DNA of 64,000 nt, from NCBI RefSeq assembly GCF_014646335.1, contig NZ_BMNG01000004.1, positions 1 to 64,000 of the forward strand, in the 5' to 3' direction. Position numbers and translations under genes: made by a program. Under the pieces are notes generated by a model, which saw only the letters and a list, made by a program, of their open reading frames with translations, did no database searches and was not told the DNA's origin. Below, one piece after another: positions 52,008-60,962 of the stretch. The DNA comes from Streptomyces lasiicapitis. GTDB lineage: Bacteria > Actinomycetota > Actinomycetes > Streptomycetales > Streptomycetaceae. Numbering within the stretch: the first letter of the stretch is position 1; every line of letters begins with the position of its first letter.

Positions 52008-52775
52008 ATGATTCCCATCGCTGAACACACCCTCGCCGCCGGGTCCGAGCCCGCCGTCGCAGCCGCCGCATCCGCGTCCGCGACAGCCGCGGCGTCCGTG
52101 CGGTCCGTCCGGTCCGTCGTGTACGCGGCCGCGGACGCGGACGCCCCCGCGGGCGGTATAGCGGGATGGGCGGCCGACCTCATGGACTCGCTCGGCGCGA
52201 TCGGCGCCGGTGTGGCGATCGCGCTGGAGAATCTGTTCCCGCCGCTGCCCAGCGAGGTGATCCTGCCGCTCGCCGGCTTCGCCGCCAGCCAGGGCAAGTT
52301 CAGCCTGTTCTCAGCCCTGCTGTGGACCACGGTCGGCTCGGTCGTCGGGGCCCTCGCGCTGTACTGGGTCGGCGCGCTGCTCGGCCGTGACCGCACCGTC
52401 GCCATCGCCGCGCGCCTTCCGCTGGTGAAGACGTCGGACATAGAGAAGACGGAGACGTGGTTCGCCCGGCACGGCACCAAGGCCGTGTTCTTCGGCCGCA
52501 TGATCCCGATATTCCGCAGCATGATCTCGATACCGGCGGGCATCGAGCGCATGCCACTGCCCCTGTTCCTGGGCCTGACCACGCTGGGCAGCCTGCTGTG
52601 GAACAGCGTGTTCGTCCTCCTCGGCTACGGACTGGGCAGCCGCTGGCACGAGGTCACCGACGCCGTCGGCCTGTACTCCAAGGCGGTCCTCGGCGTGGTC
52701 GCCCTGGCCGTAGTGGCGTTCGTGGTGGCCCGCATACGTAAGGCGGGCCGCGGTTCGCACCGGGCGAGGAGCTAG
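52008..52775 (+). CDS. DedA family membrane protein
   Basis: A 255-residue polytopic protein. After a low-complexity Ala/Ser/Val N terminus (about 12-45), the DedA/SNARE-associated domain begins at ALENLFPPLPSEVILPLAG, has the conserved re-entrant loop motifs GxxxR-like RMIPIFRSMISIPAG and membrane helices to about 245. DedA proteins are linked to lipid (undecaprenyl phosphate) recycling and membrane integrity. The ATG at 52008 is inferred from the family; no strong ribosome-binding site is visible, and the start lies 10 bases after the operator array. Confidence 0.9.
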   Translation: MIPIAEHTLAAGSEPAVAAAASASATAAASVRSVRSVVYAAADADAPAGGIAGWAADLMDSLGAIGAGVAIALENLFPPLPSEVILPLAGFAASQGKFSLFSALLWTTVGSVVGALALYWVGALLGRDRTVAIAARLPLVKTSDIEKTETWFARHGTKAVFFGRMIPIFRSMISIPAGIERMPLPLFLGLTTLGSLLWNSVFVLLGYGLGSRWHEVTDAVGLYSKAVLGVVALAVVAFVVARIRKAGRGSHRARS

Positions 52776-52852
52776 CCCCACCGGATGCACAAACCACGGC
52801 CCGCCGCGTCGAAGTCAGTCCCGTGCCGCCCTGCGCGGGCGTCGCGGACGGC

Positions 52853-54295
52853 TCAGAGAATCGCGCCCGGCGTGTATGCCGCCGCCTCGGGGTGCTCCTT
52901 GAGCACCGCCTCGATCTGGGCGACGACCGCGGCGACCTGGTCGCTCGCGGCGCCGGTGAACGACAGCTTGTCGGCCATCAGGCCGTCCAACTGGGCGCGG
53001 TCCAGCGGAATGCGGGAGTCGGCGGCCAGCTTGTCCAGGAGCTCGTTGCGCTCCGCGCCCTGCTCGCGCATGGCGAGCGCGGAAGCCACCGCGTTCTCCT
53101 TGATGGCCTCGTGGGCCTCCTCGCGGCCGACACCGGCCCGCACCGACGCCATGAGCACCTTGGTCGTGGCGAGGAACGGCAGGTAGCGGTCCAGCTCACG
53201 GGCGACGACGGCCGGGAACGCGCCGAACTCGTCGAGGACGGTGAGGAAGGTCTCCAGCAGGCCGTCCAAGGCGAAGAACGCGTCGGGCAGGGCCACGCGG
53301 CGCACGACGGAGCAGGAGACGTCACCCTCGTTCCACTGGTCGCCGGCCAGCTCGGCGGTCATCGAGGCGTAGCCGCGCAGGATGACGGTCAGGCCGTTGA
53401 CGCGCTCGCAGGAGCGGGTGTTCATCTTGTGCGGCATCGCGGAGGAGCCGACCTGGCCGGGCTTGAAGCCCTCGGTGACCAGTTCGTGGCCGGCCATCAG
53501 GCGGATCGTCTTGGCCAGGGAGGACGGCGCGGCGGCGAGCTGCACGAGAGCCGTGACGACCTCGTAGTCGAGGGAGCGCGGGTAGACCTGGCCGACGGAG
53601 GTGAAGGCGCGGTCGAAGCCGAGGTGGGTGGCGATGCGGCCCTCCAGCTCGGTGAGCTTGTCGGCGTCGCCGCCCAGCAGGTCGAGCATGTCCTGGGCGG
53701 TGCCGACGGGGCCCTTGATGCCGCGCAGCGGGTAGCGGCCGAGGAGGTCGTCCAGGCGGCGGTAGGCCACGAGGAGTTCGTCGGCGGCGGTGGCGAAGCG
53801 CTTGCCGAGGGTGGTGGCCTGCGCGGCGACGTTGTGGGAGCGGCCGGCCATGACCAGCTCGGCGTACTCACCGGAGAGGCGGCCGAGGCGGGCGAGGACG
53901 GCGACCGTGCGGGAGCGGACGAGCTCCAGGGAGAGCCGGACCTGGAGCTGCTCCACGTTCTCGGTGAGGTCGCGGGAGGTCATGCCCTTGTGGACGTGCT
54001 CGTGACCGGCGAGGGCGTTGAACTCCTCGATGCGGGCCTTCACATCGTGGCGGGTGACCTTCTCGCGCTCGGCGATGGAGGCGAGGTCGACCTGGTCGAG
54101 CACGCGCTCGTAGTCGGCGATCGCGGCGTCCGGCACGTCGATGCCGAGGTCCTTCTGCGCGCGCAGGACGGCGAGCCAGAGGCGGCGCTCCAGCTTCACC
54201 TTCTGCTCGGGCGACCAGAGCGTGGCGAGCTCGGTGGAGGCATAACGCCCGGCGAGGACGTTCGGGATACGGGGCTTTGCAGGCGCGGCAGTCAC
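52853..54295 (-). CDS. purB: Adenylosuccinate lyase
   Basis: A 480-residue enzyme of purine synthesis (SAICAR to AICAR, and adenylosuccinate to AMP). It has the fumarase/aspartase signature GSSAMPHKMNTR, the N-terminal LANVLAGRYAS-like start and MAGRSHNVAAQ with the catalytic His. Length fits actinobacterial PurB. The GTG at 54295 opens TAAPAKPRIPNVLAGRYAS. It is an essential housekeeping gene and anchors this part of the window to the chromosome core. Confidence 0.96.
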   Translation of the reverse strand: MTAAPAKPRIPNVLAGRYASTELATLWSPEQKVKLERRLWLAVLRAQKDLGIDVPDAAIADYERVLDQVDLASIAEREKVTRHDVKARIEEFNALAGHEHVHKGMTSRDLTENVEQLQVRLSLELVRSRTVAVLARLGRLSGEYAELVMAGRSHNVAAQATTLGKRFATAADELLVAYRRLDDLLGRYPLRGIKGPVGTAQDMLDLLGGDADKLTELEGRIATHLGFDRAFTSVGQVYPRSLDYEVVTALVQLAAAPSSLAKTIRLMAGHELVTEGFKPGQVGSSAMPHKMNTRSCERVNGLTVILRGYASMTAELAGDQWNEGDVSCSVVRRVALPDAFFALDGLLETFLTVLDEFGAFPAVVARELDRYLPFLATTKVLMASVRAGVGREEAHEAIKENAVASALAMREQGAERNELLDKLAADSRIPLDRAQLDGLMADKLSFTGAASDQVAAVVAQIEAVLKEHPEAAAYTPGAIL

Positions 54296-54303
54296 AGTCG
54301 GCC

Positions 54304-54309
54304 ATTCTA
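54304..54309 (-). promoter_or_regulatory. -10 box of purB
   Basis: TAGAAT (54309-54304, minus strand) ends eight bases before the GTG start, so transcription would begin at or near the start codon. No clear -35 is seen. Confidence 0.45.
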
Positions 54310-54363
54310 CTGGCGGTTTCTGCAGGCCAGCGCCGCGGCTTTCGTCGTCGGAAGCTACAAGAG

Positions 54364-55149
54364 TCAGCGCAGCGTGTAGCCGCCGTCGGGGTAGAGCGTC
54401 GAGCCGGTCATGTAGCTGTTGGCGAAGAGGAAGAGCACGGTGTCGGCGATCTCGTCCTCGCTGCCCAGCCGGTGCAGGAGGGTGTCGCGGCGGTACTGGG
54501 CGAACGCGGCCTCGCGGGCCGCCGCGGGACGTCCCTCCCAGAGGTGGCCGTCGACGGTGCCGGGGGAGACGACGTTGACGCGGACCGGGGCGAGCTCGAC
54601 GGCGAGGCCGCGAGCGAGGCCTTCCAGGGCGGCGTTGCACGCGGCGTACGCGGGCGCCGGACCCGGGGGACGCGCGCCCGCGGCGCCGGACATCAGGACC
54701 ACGGACGCGTCGGGGGTGAGTTTCGGCGCGGCGAAGCGTACCGCGTGGTACTGGCCCCAGAACTTCGACACGAAGGGGCTCTCGGCGTCCTCGTCGCTCA
54801 ACTCCCGCATGGGGCCCACCTGGTAGGTCCCGGCGGTGGTGAGGAGATGGTCGACGCGGTCGAGCCGGTCGAAGAAGGCGGCGAGCGAGGCCCGGTCGGT
54901 GACGTCGACGGTGTGCCACGTCGCCGCGTCGCCCAGCACCTCGGCCGCGGCGGCCAGACGCTCCGGTGACCGCCCGCCGAGCACCACCCGGGCCCCGGCC
55001 GCGACCGCCTGGTGCGCGACGCGCAGGCCGATCCCGGAGCCGCCGCCGATCAGGACGACGGTGCGCCCTTCGAGGCGGCCACCGTCCGGGCGCCTGCGGT
55101 CGGCGTCCGTGCCGGTATCGGTGTCCGGGGTGAGAGGTGTCGTGCTCAC
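54364..55149 (-). CDS. SDR family oxidoreductase, atypical active site
   Basis: A 261-residue short-chain dehydrogenase-like protein: GGGSGIG in the cofactor loop (about 35-41), LMSGAAG with the Ser, and YAACN at the active site, where Asn replaces the catalytic Lys. The N-terminal 25 residues are a Thr/Asp-rich tail. The GTG at 55149 follows AGAAGGAG. It is divergent from tetR and may be regulated with it. Confidence 0.85.
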   Translation of the reverse strand: MSTTPLTPDTDTGTDADRRRPDGGRLEGRTVVLIGGGSGIGLRVAHQAVAAGARVVLGGRSPERLAAAAEVLGDAATWHTVDVTDRASLAAFFDRLDRVDHLLTTAGTYQVGPMRELSDEDAESPFVSKFWGQYHAVRFAAPKLTPDASVVLMSGAAGARPPGPAPAYAACNAALEGLARGLAVELAPVRVNVVSPGTVDGHLWEGRPAAAREAAFAQYRRDTLLHRLGSEDEIADTVLFLFANSYMTGSTLYPDGGYTLR

Positions 55150-55176
55150 GGTGCGGCTCCTTCTCGGGCGGGATCG

Positions 55177-55205
55177 ATACATGATCAATAACTGGGTCTC
55201 GTCAA
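55177..55205 (-). promoter_or_regulatory. Promoter of the SDR gene
   Basis: On the minus strand TTGACG (55205-55200), a 17-base spacer and ATGTAT (55182-55177) form a vegetative-type promoter, 28 bases before the GTG start. Confidence 0.5.
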
Positions 55206-55255
55206 CCCGCCGCCTCCGCGGCGTATTCCGCCGTCAAGGCAGCGGGTTGAAGAGC

Positions 55256-55292
55256 TTGACGTCGCCCAGGTGTGAGTGGTCTATTACTCACA
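55256..55292 (+). promoter_or_regulatory. tetR promoter with TetR-type operator
   Basis: TTGACG (55256-55261), an 18-base spacer and TCTATT (55280-55285) precede the ATG by six bases. TGTGAGT (55271-55277) and ACTCACA (55286-55292) form an inverted repeat with an 8-base spacer that covers the -10 and the first base of the start codon: autorepression is expected. Confidence 0.65.
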
Positions 55293-55858
55293 TGGGAACG
55301 ACGAAGGCGCGTCAGCTCTCCACGGCGGAGGCGCGCAGAGGTGAGGTGCTGGCGACCGCGGCGAAGGTGTTCGCGGCGCGCGGGTATTACGGCACGTCCA
55401 CGACGGAGGTCGCCAAGGGGGCCGGGATCTCGCAGTCGTATCTGTACCGGCTGTTCCCGGACAAGCGGGCGTTGTTCGTGGCCGTGATCGAGGATGTCTC
55501 GCGGCTGATCCGTGAGCGGCTCGGTGAGGCGGTCGCGAAGGTGGGCAGTGCGGATCCCGTTGACGTGCTGCGGGCGATGGGGGATGAGTACGCGCACCTC
55601 ATCGCGGACCGGGAGGATCTGCTGAAGGTCCTGATGCACGCCAACTGCGCGGCCAGCGAGCCGGAGATCAGGCAGGCGGTGCAGGGGATGTACGCACGGC
55701 TCGTGGAGTATGTGCGGTCCGCGTCCGGGGCGCAGGACGGTGATGTGCAGGAGTTCTTCGCCAGAGGGTTCCTGTGCAATGTCGTGGTGTCGATCGGCGC
55801 GCTCGAGGTGGACGCGCCGTGGACCAGGACGCTGCTGGCGGGTATCAGGCACTACTGA
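55292..55858 (+). CDS. TetR/AcrR family transcriptional regulator
   Basis: A 188-residue repressor: N-terminal helix-turn-helix (about 16-62, VFAARGYYGTSTTEVAKGAG with SYLYRLFPDKRAL) and a C-terminal ligand domain (about 75-188). The operator on its own promoter and a near-identical one upstream of the MFS gene define its likely targets. The gene is followed after 128 bases by the MFS gene. Confidence 0.93.
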   Translation: MGTTKARQLSTAEARRGEVLATAAKVFAARGYYGTSTTEVAKGAGISQSYLYRLFPDKRALFVAVIEDVSRLIRERLGEAVAKVGSADPVDVLRAMGDEYAHLIADREDLLKVLMHANCAASEPEIRQAVQGMYARLVEYVRSASGAQDGDVQEFFARGFLCNVVVSIGALEVDAPWTRTLLAGIRHY

Positions 55859-55919
55859 GTCACTGAATCGCCGCTCCGCACGGAGGCCGCGCGCCCGCGG
55901 CCTTCTCTTCGGAGTGAAG

Positions 55920-55941
55920 TGTGAGTGATCGACCACTCTTT
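55920..55941. promoter_or_regulatory. Second TetR-type operator, upstream of the MFS gene
   Basis: TGTGAGTGATCGACCACTC (55920-55938) matches the tetR-promoter operator at most positions (TGTGAGTG-TC-A--ACTC) and has GAGTG/CACTC arms. It lies 46 bases before the chosen MFS start. Confidence 0.6.
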
Positions 55942-55986
55942 CTCTGTCGCCGGAGCGCAGGGCTCGGAACTTGGGGGTTGGGCGTG

Positions 55987-57423
55987 ATGGTGAGGGAACA
56001 ACAGAGGGAGGCACGGGCACGGCGCCAGGCGGGGCGAGCCCCGGGGGTCTCGGGGACACGGCAGGGGCCCGCACTCGCGGCGCTCGCGACGGCTCAGTTC
56101 GTCGTGGTCCTCAGTACCTCGATCGTGAATGTGGCGCTGCCCGCGGTCTCCGAAGGGCTCGGCCTGGGGCCCGGTGCGCTGTCCTGGGTGGTGAACGCCT
56201 ATGTGCTCGCCTTCGGTGCGCTGTTGCTGCCCGGTGGGCGGCTTGCGGATCTCTTCGGGCGGCGGCGGATGTTCGTGGCCGGGACCACGGTGTTCGCGCT
56301 CGCCTCGCTCGCCGCGGGCCTCGCTCCGAACGCCGCCGCGCTGATCACGGCCCGCGCCGTCCAGGGCGTCGGTGCGGCGCTCCTCGCGCCCGCCGCGCTC
56401 GCGCTCGTCCTGCTGATCTTCCCGTCGGGTCCGGCGCCCGGCGGGGCGAAGAGGCTGGGGCGCGGCACGGCACTCGGTGTGTGGGGTGCGGTATCCGGTG
56501 CGGGAGGTGCGGCCGGGGTGATCCTCAGCGGCGTACTCACCGAGTGGTACGGCTGGCGTGCGGTGTTCTTCGTCGCGGTGCCGCTCGCCGGCGCCTCGCT
56601 CGCGGCGACCCTGCTCCTTGTCCCCGCCGACCGGCCGTCGGGCGGCGGCCTCGACGTGGTCGGCGCGCTCACCTCGACGGCGGGCCTGACCGCGCTCGTC
56701 TACGCGCTCACCGCCAAGCAGCCGCTCCCCGCCGCCGCGGGCCTCGCGCTCCTCGCCGTGTTCGCCCACCGCCAACGCCGGGCCCGCACTCCGCTCGTAC
56801 CGCCGCGCCTGCTGCGCACCGGACGCGTCGCCGCGGCCAACCTGGCCATGACGCTGCTCGGCGCCATCTGGGTCGGCCTCTTCTACTTCCTGCCGCTCTA
56901 CCAGCAACAAGTCCTCGGATACGGCGCGTTGGAGGCGGGTCTCACCCAGCTTCCGCTCGCGCTCACCGTCGTCGCCGCGTCCACCCTCGCGCCCCGGCTG
57001 CCCCCGCGCGCGGGCCTCGGCGCAGGGCTCACCGCCCTGACCCTCGGGCTCGGGCTGCTCGCCCTGGCCCGTACCGACGGCAGCTTCGCCGTCGACCTGC
57101 TCGGCCCGTCGGTCCTCGTGGGCGCGGGGCTCGGCATCGCGTTCGTACGGCTCACCGCGCTGTCCACCGACGGGGTGCCGCCCGCCGACTCGGGACTCGC
57201 GGGCGGCCTCGTCAACACCACCCGGCAGATCGGCGGTGCCCTCGGCCTCGCCCTGCTGACCGCCCTCGCACCCACCGCGACCGATTACCGCACGGCCTTC
57301 ACCACGACGGCACTCATCGCCGTCGCCACGACCGCCACCGCCCTGATCACCCTCGGCCCGCCCACCACGGCCACCAAGGCCACCAATGAACCCACCGACC
57401 TCACCAGGAGGCAGCAGCCATGA
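55987..57423 (+). CDS. MFS transporter, DHA2 (EmrB/QacA) type, 14 spans
   Basis: A 478-residue exporter with about fourteen hydrophobic segments. Motif A is GRLADLFGRRRMFVAG (after span 2), and a motif-C-like SGAGGAAGVILSGVLT follows in span 5. The family pumps drugs, dyes and metabolites with protons. The ATG at 55987 is preferred to the GTG at 55921, because the latter lies on the operator; a GTG at 55984 is also possible. The stop overlaps the next ATG (ATGA), so it is coupled to the carotenoid oxygenase. Confidence 0.9.
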   Translation: MVREQQREARARRQAGRAPGVSGTRQGPALAALATAQFVVVLSTSIVNVALPAVSEGLGLGPGALSWVVNAYVLAFGALLLPGGRLADLFGRRRMFVAGTTVFALASLAAGLAPNAAALITARAVQGVGAALLAPAALALVLLIFPSGPAPGGAKRLGRGTALGVWGAVSGAGGAAGVILSGVLTEWYGWRAVFFVAVPLAGASLAATLLLVPADRPSGGGLDVVGALTSTAGLTALVYALTAKQPLPAAAGLALLAVFAHRQRRARTPLVPPRLLRTGRVAAANLAMTLLGAIWVGLFYFLPLYQQQVLGYGALEAGLTQLPLALTVVAASTLAPRLPPRAGLGAGLTALTLGLGLLALARTDGSFAVDLLGPSVLVGAGLGIAFVRLTALSTDGVPPADSGLAGGLVNTTRQIGGALGLALLTALAPTATDYRTAFTTTALIAVATTATALITLGPPTTATKATNEPTDLTRRQQP

Positions 57424-58805
57424 CCACCAAGCCCTACCTCACCGGCCACTACACCCCCGTCACCGACGAGACCACGGCCCACGGCCTGACCGTGCACGGC
57501 ACCCTCCCGCGAGAGCTCAACGGCCGCTACTTCCGCAACGGCCACAACCCCAGGCCCGGCGTCACCCCCACCCACTGGTTCAAGGGCAGCGGCATGATCC
57601 ACGGCGTCCGGCTGCGCGACGGCCGCGCCGAGTGGTACCGCAACCGCTGGGTGCACACCCCCGCCCTGGACGGCGTGCCCTACATGGGCGCCGACGGCGT
57701 ACCGAACCTGCGCGCCAGTGACGCCGCCACGCACGTCGTCGAGCACGCCGGCCGCATCCTCGCCCTCCAGGAGGCCAACCTCCCGTACGAGATGACGCCC
57801 GAGCTCGACACGATCGGCGCCCACGACTTCGGCGGCCGCCTGAAGACCGCGATGACCGCGCACCCCAAGACCGACCCGGTGACGGGCGAGCTGCACTTCT
57901 TCGGCTACGGACCGTTCCCTCCGTACCTGACGTACTACGTCGCCGACGCCAAGGGCGACATCGTCCGCTCCGAGGTCGTCGAGGGCGCGGGGCCGTCCCT
58001 CATGCACGACTTCGGGATCACCGAGCGGTACGTGGTGTGGCTGGACCTCCCCGTCGTGTTCGACGCCGAGGAGCACTCCGGGATCCCGTACCGCTGGAAC
58101 GACCGTTACACCCCCCGCATAGGTGTCATGCCGCGCACCGGACCCGCGAAGGTGCAGTGGTTCGAGGTGGAGCCCGGCGCCCTCCTGCACGTCGCCAATG
58201 CGTACGAGGACGAGCGCGGCCGCGTCGTCCTGACCGGGCCGCGCTACGACCGCGGAGCCTGGGAGCAGACGTGGAAGTTCTGGGTCGGCGCGCCCGGCCA
58301 CGCACCGCAGCCCATGGTCGGCGCGACCGGCCACCGCTGGATCCTCGACCTGGCCACCGGCACCGCGGCCGAGGAGGCGGTGGACGACCTCGTGACCGAG
58401 TTCCCCACCGTCAACGAGGACCTGGTGGGCCGCCCGAACCGCTACAGCTACGCCGTGGCCTTCCCCGGCCCGGAGCTCGACGAGTACGCGATCGTCAAGC
58501 AGGACCACACCGCGGGCACCCGTGAACTGGTCCGCATGGGGTACGGACGGATGCCCGGCGAGGCCGTCTTCGTACCGGCAGAGGGGGCGACCGGCGAGGA
58601 CGAGGGCTATCTCCTGACCGTCGTCAGCGACATCGCCAAGGACGCCTCGCAGCTCCTCGTCATCGACGCCTCGGCCCCGACCACCGCGCCCGTGGCCGTC
58701 GTGGAGCTGCCGCGCCGAGTGCCGAGCGGCATCCACGGCTCGTGGATCGCCGACGCCGACGCCGCGTCCGCCGAGGCCCCGTCCACCGAGGGCGGTGCCG
58801 CATGA
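57420..58805 (+). CDS. Carotenoid-oxygenase family (RPE65/CCD) enzyme
   Basis: A 461-residue non-haem iron dioxygenase. The iron-binding histidines appear in TAHPKTDPVTGELH, MHDFGIT, LLHVANAYED and GIHGSWI, and the N terminus has RELNGRYFRNGHNPRPG. Family members cleave carotenoids, apocarotenoids or lignostilbene-type aromatics. No carotenoid synthesis gene is nearby; association with an exporter suggests the substrate or product is transported. AGGAGGCAGCAGCC lies upstream, and both start and stop overlap neighbours. Confidence 0.93.
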   Translation: MTTKPYLTGHYTPVTDETTAHGLTVHGTLPRELNGRYFRNGHNPRPGVTPTHWFKGSGMIHGVRLRDGRAEWYRNRWVHTPALDGVPYMGADGVPNLRASDAATHVVEHAGRILALQEANLPYEMTPELDTIGAHDFGGRLKTAMTAHPKTDPVTGELHFFGYGPFPPYLTYYVADAKGDIVRSEVVEGAGPSLMHDFGITERYVVWLDLPVVFDAEEHSGIPYRWNDRYTPRIGVMPRTGPAKVQWFEVEPGALLHVANAYEDERGRVVLTGPRYDRGAWEQTWKFWVGAPGHAPQPMVGATGHRWILDLATGTAAEEAVDDLVTEFPTVNEDLVGRPNRYSYAVAFPGPELDEYAIVKQDHTAGTRELVRMGYGRMPGEAVFVPAEGATGEDEGYLLTVVSDIAKDASQLLVIDASAPTTAPVAVVELPRRVPSGIHGSWIADADAASAEAPSTEGGAA

Positions 58806-59227
58806 TCAGCACCCGGCACGAGATCACCGTCGCCGCCCCCGTCGAGGACGTCTGGCGGCTGCACACCGACATCGCCGCCTGGCCCCTGTGGAACAGCGGC
58901 ATCGAACGGGCCGAGATATCAGGCCGGTTGGAGGTCGGCGCGTCCTTCAGGTGGCTCACGCACGGTCTGGACATCACCTCCACGGTCGCGGCCCTGGACG
59001 AGTTCCGCTCCATCACCTGGGGCGGCCCCACCTCCGGCATCGACGGCATGCACCGCTGGACCTTCGTCCCGACGGCCGACGGCGGTACGTCGGTGGTCAC
59101 CGAGGAGTACTGGACCGGCGCCCCGGTCGACGCCGATCCCGAGGGCATGCGCAAGCTCCTCGCCCAGTCCCTGATCGACTGGCTGGAGGAGCTGAAGGAA
59201 GCGGTGGAAGGGAGGACCGGGACGTAG
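58802..59227 (+). CDS. SRPBCC (START/Bet v1-like) family protein
   Basis: A 141-residue single-domain protein with the helix-grip pattern: HEITVAAPVEDVWRLHTDIAAW at the start, and EELKEAVEG in the last helix. It has a cavity for a hydrophobic ligand, as in polyketide cyclases and lipid binders. It overlaps the carotenoid-oxygenase stop by four bases, so it may bind or process its substrate or product. Confidence 0.92.
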   Translation: MISTRHEITVAAPVEDVWRLHTDIAAWPLWNSGIERAEISGRLEVGASFRWLTHGLDITSTVAALDEFRSITWGGPTSGIDGMHRWTFVPTADGGTSVVTEEYWTGAPVDADPEGMRKLLAQSLIDWLEELKEAVEGRTGT

Positions 59228-59266
59228 GGCCCACAGCGGTTCGGATCCGTCCGTGGCGCCCGTCGC

Positions 59267-60112
59267 TCAGGCCGGGTCCGGCTCCACGCGCCGCCACCTC
59301 TGTACGGGTCCCGGGGCCGCCGCGTCCTCGGGCGTCACCCAGAACGCGCGTCCCGTCGCCGGGTCCACGTGGGCGCCCGTGCGGCCGTCGCCGGACGAGC
59401 GGCCGGTGAGGCGGCGGCCGATCCACGGGCCCAGGTGCTGCCGGGCGAAGCGGACGTCGCTCACGCGGCGGGCGGCCCAGGCGGGGCGGGCGGAGGCGGG
59501 CATCGGGGTGCGCCAGTCGTCCTGGGGCGCGTGGCCGAGGGTCTGCCACACCGCCTCGGCGACGCGGCGGTGGCCCTCCGCCGTCAGGTGCAGCCGGTCG
59601 ACGTCCCACATCCGCTGGTCGGCGAGCGCCGCGGCGCCGTACAGGTCCACGACGACGGCGCCGTGCCGTGCCGCGAGGTCGTCGACGTATCCGAAGAGCT
59701 CCTCCATGCGCGGGCGGAACCGCTGGAGGACCGGGCCCTGGCGGCCGGGGCTGCGCATCAGGACGAGCTGCTTGCACGCGGGGGCGAGGGTCTCCACCGA
59801 CTGCTCCAGGAGGCCCCGCACCCGGCCCATGTCGCAGTTGGGCCGCAGCGTGTCGTTGAGGCCGCCGACGAGGGTGATCACGTCGGCGCCGAGCGTGGCC
59901 GCCATCGGGGCCTGCTCCTCGGCGATCTGCCCGATGAGCTTGCCGCGCACGGCGAGGTTGGCGTACCGGAATCCGGGCGTACGGGTCGCGAGGCGCTCGG
60001 CGAGCACGTCGGCCCAGCCTCGGTAGCTGCCGTCGGGAAGCAGGTCGGACATGCCTTCGGTGAAGGAGTCGCCGACCGCGACGAGGCTCGTGTGAGTGGG
60101 ATCGATCTCCAT
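59267..60112 (-). CDS. SGNH/GDSL hydrolase
   Basis: A 281-residue esterase/lipase-type hydrolase: block I GDSFTEG (Ser near residue 16), block III GGLNDT and block V DRLHLTAEGH with the catalytic Asp/His. No signal peptide, so it should act in the cytoplasm. The C-terminal 80 residues (about 200-281) extend past the fold. It converges on the SRPBCC gene with 39 bases between stops. Confidence 0.92.
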   Translation of the reverse strand: MEIDPTHTSLVAVGDSFTEGMSDLLPDGSYRGWADVLAERLATRTPGFRYANLAVRGKLIGQIAEEQAPMAATLGADVITLVGGLNDTLRPNCDMGRVRGLLEQSVETLAPACKQLVLMRSPGRQGPVLQRFRPRMEELFGYVDDLAARHGAVVVDLYGAAALADQRMWDVDRLHLTAEGHRRVAEAVWQTLGHAPQDDWRTPMPASARPAWAARRVSDVRFARQHLGPWIGRRLTGRSSGDGRTGAHVDPATGRAFWVTPEDAAAPGPVQRWRRVEPDPA

Positions 60113-60181
60113 GGCGATGCGATGGTATCCCGCCGCCCGCGGGCCCGCTCGGGCCCCTCAGGCCCGCATGAGGCGTTGCGC

Positions 60182-60892
60182 TCAGGCGCGCGTGAAGCGT
60201 TCCGCCGCCTCGCCGCGCAGCCGTCCGGGCGGCAGCCCCCGGCCGAAGGCCACAAGCAGCAGATCCTGCGCGGAGCCGGAAAGCGGAGCCCCCGACCCGA
60301 GCGCCCAGTCGACGTCCTCGGCGTGCAGCTCCAGGCCCACGATGTCGGCGCCGAAGAACTTCGCGGACTTCGGCGTGACGTGGTCGAGGAGGATGCGGAG
60401 GCGGTCCTCCGGTACGCGGCGGGGGATCCCCAGCGCGACGGTGATGTCGAGTCCGTGCACGACATCGTGGCCGAGCGCGCTCGCGAAGCCGCCGACGGGC
60501 GGGGTCCACGGGTGCTCCGCGTGGTCCCGCAGGAACCCCGCGAGGTCCCCCGGCGGGAACGCCGCCGCCTCGGCGCGGGCGAGGCGGTCCGTCATACGGT
60601 GCAGGCGCCCGCCCGCCTTCGCCAGCTCCCACAGGACGCGGGGGAGCGGGTGGCGGAAGCCCAGCGACATATGGGCGGCGACCTCGCGCACGCGCCAGCC
60701 CGCGCACAGCGACGGGGCGTCCCACTGCTCCGGGGAGAGGCCCTCCAACAGGTCGGCCAGCTCGCGGCGTTCGGCCGCGATGGCGGCGCGGATGTCCCTG
60801 GTGGTGTGCGCCGCGCCGTCGTTCGCCGTGGAGTTGCCGTTCGCCGTGGCGGCGTCGTTCCCCGTCTCAGCATCGTTCCCCGTGTCAGCCAT
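60182..60892 (-). CDS. Maleylpyruvate isomerase family mycothiol-dependent enzyme
   Basis: A 236-residue DinB-fold protein: CAGWRVREVAAHMSLG (with the metal His) and GHDVVHGLDI (second His pair) fit the mycothiol-dependent maleylpyruvate isomerase family. The N-terminal 25 residues are repeats of the form TGNDA. Mycothiol is the main thiol of actinobacteria, and this fits the taxon. The gene is divergent from the LysR gene. Confidence 0.88.
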   Translation of the reverse strand: MADTGNDAETGNDAATANGNSTANDGAAHTTRDIRAAIAAERRELADLLEGLSPEQWDAPSLCAGWRVREVAAHMSLGFRHPLPRVLWELAKAGGRLHRMTDRLARAEAAAFPPGDLAGFLRDHAEHPWTPPVGGFASALGHDVVHGLDITVALGIPRRVPEDRLRILLDHVTPKSAKFFGADIVGLELHAEDVDWALGSGAPLSGSAQDLLLVAFGRGLPPGRLRGEAAERFTRA

Positions 60893-60962
60893 GCTCCAAA
60901 GATCGTCCGGGCACGGCCATAAGTCCAAGACTCAGTACATCTCGTAGCTAGCATCCCGAGTT

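Noticed and set aside
55921-55986. GTG at 55921 as MFS start
   Set aside because: It lies on the second TetR-type operator and would add a Cys/Arg-rich tail; the ATG at 55987 is closer to the first hydrophobic segment.
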